Below, in pieces: positions 63,858-64,000 of a stretch of 64,000 nucleotides of DNA. Both the position numbers and the translations under genes were made by a program. Source of the DNA: Thermoanaerobaculales bacterium (lineage in GTDB: Bacteria > Acidobacteriota > Thermoanaerobaculia > Thermoanaerobaculales > Sulfomarinibacteraceae); NCBI GenBank assembly GCA_025456145.1, contig JALOLD010000012.1:18700-82699 (forward strand). The letters run 5' to 3'. How positions within the stretch are numbered: position 1 is the first letter of the stretch; each line of letters begins with the position of its first letter. The notes beneath the pieces were generated by a model. That model was not told where the DNA came from and made no database searches. It saw only the letters and a program-made list of their open reading frames with translations.

Positions 63858-64000
63858 GTTTCCGAGTCCACGTCCCCGTCCTCGTCCTCGTCCGCGTCCT
63901 CGTCCGCGTCCGAGTCCGCGTCCGCGTCCGCGTCCGATGGCAGCGGCAGCGGCAGCGGCAGCGGCAGCGGCAGCGGCAGCGGCAGCGGCAGCGGCAGCGG
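63858..64000. repeat. Bipartite hexamer element, copy 3 (cut by the window end)
   Basis: Thirteen NNGTCC hexamers (about 63858-63935) run into GATGGCAGC and then at least nine further GGCAGC hexamers to the end of the window. The order (GNGTCC)n - GAT - (GNCAGC)n is that of the left arms at 35.0 and 54.5 kb, with the second hexamer much expanded. A complementary right arm, if present, is outside the window. Confidence 0.8.

Noticed and set aside
63858..64000. Hexamer array considered as a CRISPR array
   Set aside because: Units are contiguous six-base repeats without spacers.

Overview
This is 64 kb of a very GC-rich bacterial chromosome, densely coding, with many GTG and TTG starts and tightly overlapping stop/start pairs. 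The gene content suggests an Acidobacteriota-like organism, perhaps near Thermoanaerobaculia: a two-component beta-propeller sensor kinase, a TonB-dependent receptor, multiheme c-type cytochromes, HAF-repeat and beta-helix exported proteins, many secreted proteins of unknown role, and simple-repeat elements between genes. This placement is inference from content, not from a marker gene. I found no rRNA, tRNA, CRISPR array, integrase or insertion sequence.

Layout. 0-7.3 kb: start of an exported protein, an RpiR-type regulator, a YfcC-type transporter, a secreted cysteine hydrolase, and a two-gene molybdenum hydroxylase (FeS/FAD subunit plus Mo subunit). 7.3-9.5 kb: two overlapping secreted-protein genes, one a metalloprotease gene with an in-frame amber codon. 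9.8-12.5 kb: a tandem-fused tryptophanase/tyrosine phenol-lyase whose N-terminal half has lost the PLP lysine. 12.7 kb: a deleted, nonsense-containing remnant of an xdhC-xdh operon whose intact relative lies at 18.9-22.4 kb. 13-18.4 kb: a HAF-repeat protein and a NarL-type regulator with its propeller sensor kinase. 22.5-25.2 kb: a Lys/Ala histone-like protein and a MacB/LolCDE-type ABC pair. 25.3-28.8 kb: HAD protein, exonuclease III, thioesterase and formamidopyrimidine-DNA glycosylase. 29-34.9 kb: alanine symporter, DUF2155-like lipoprotein, aldehyde dehydrogenase, patatin and SDR genes.

35.6-39.4 kb: a sensor kinase and sigma-54 activator next to a target gene with a sigma-54 promoter and two palindromes spaced 21 bp apart. 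39.8-41.9 kb: a MinD/FlhG-like ATPase with a J/helix-turn-helix partner (a second copy of the pair is at 61-62.4 kb) and a ribbon-helix-helix gene pair with a palindromic operator. 42-45.7 kb: ubiX, bacterioferritin, a PPDK_N-only protein and a DUF4136 protein. 45.8-51.9 kb: an octaheme HAO-like cytochrome, a NapC-like membrane cytochrome and a porin behind an FNR/HcpR-type palindrome, with a YgbA-type nitrosative-stress gene nearby; together these point to respiratory or detoxifying reduction of nitrogen oxides. 52-60.7 kb: TonB receptor, amidohydrolase, two prolyl isomerases, acyl-ACP thioesterase and a polyglycine-containing secreted protein. 62.5-63.8 kb: a small zinc-ribbon gene with an in-frame TGA followed by a SECIS-like hairpin, and a histone-deacetylase-fold hydrolase.

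The non-coding signal that stands out is a family of bipartite hexanucleotide arrays at 35.0, 54.5 and 63.9 kb. Two of them are paired as imperfect inverted repeats around a unique core. Other simple-repeat intergenic elements lie at 1.2, 25.6 and 28.8-29.1 kb. All reading is by eye, and family assignments were not checked against databases.
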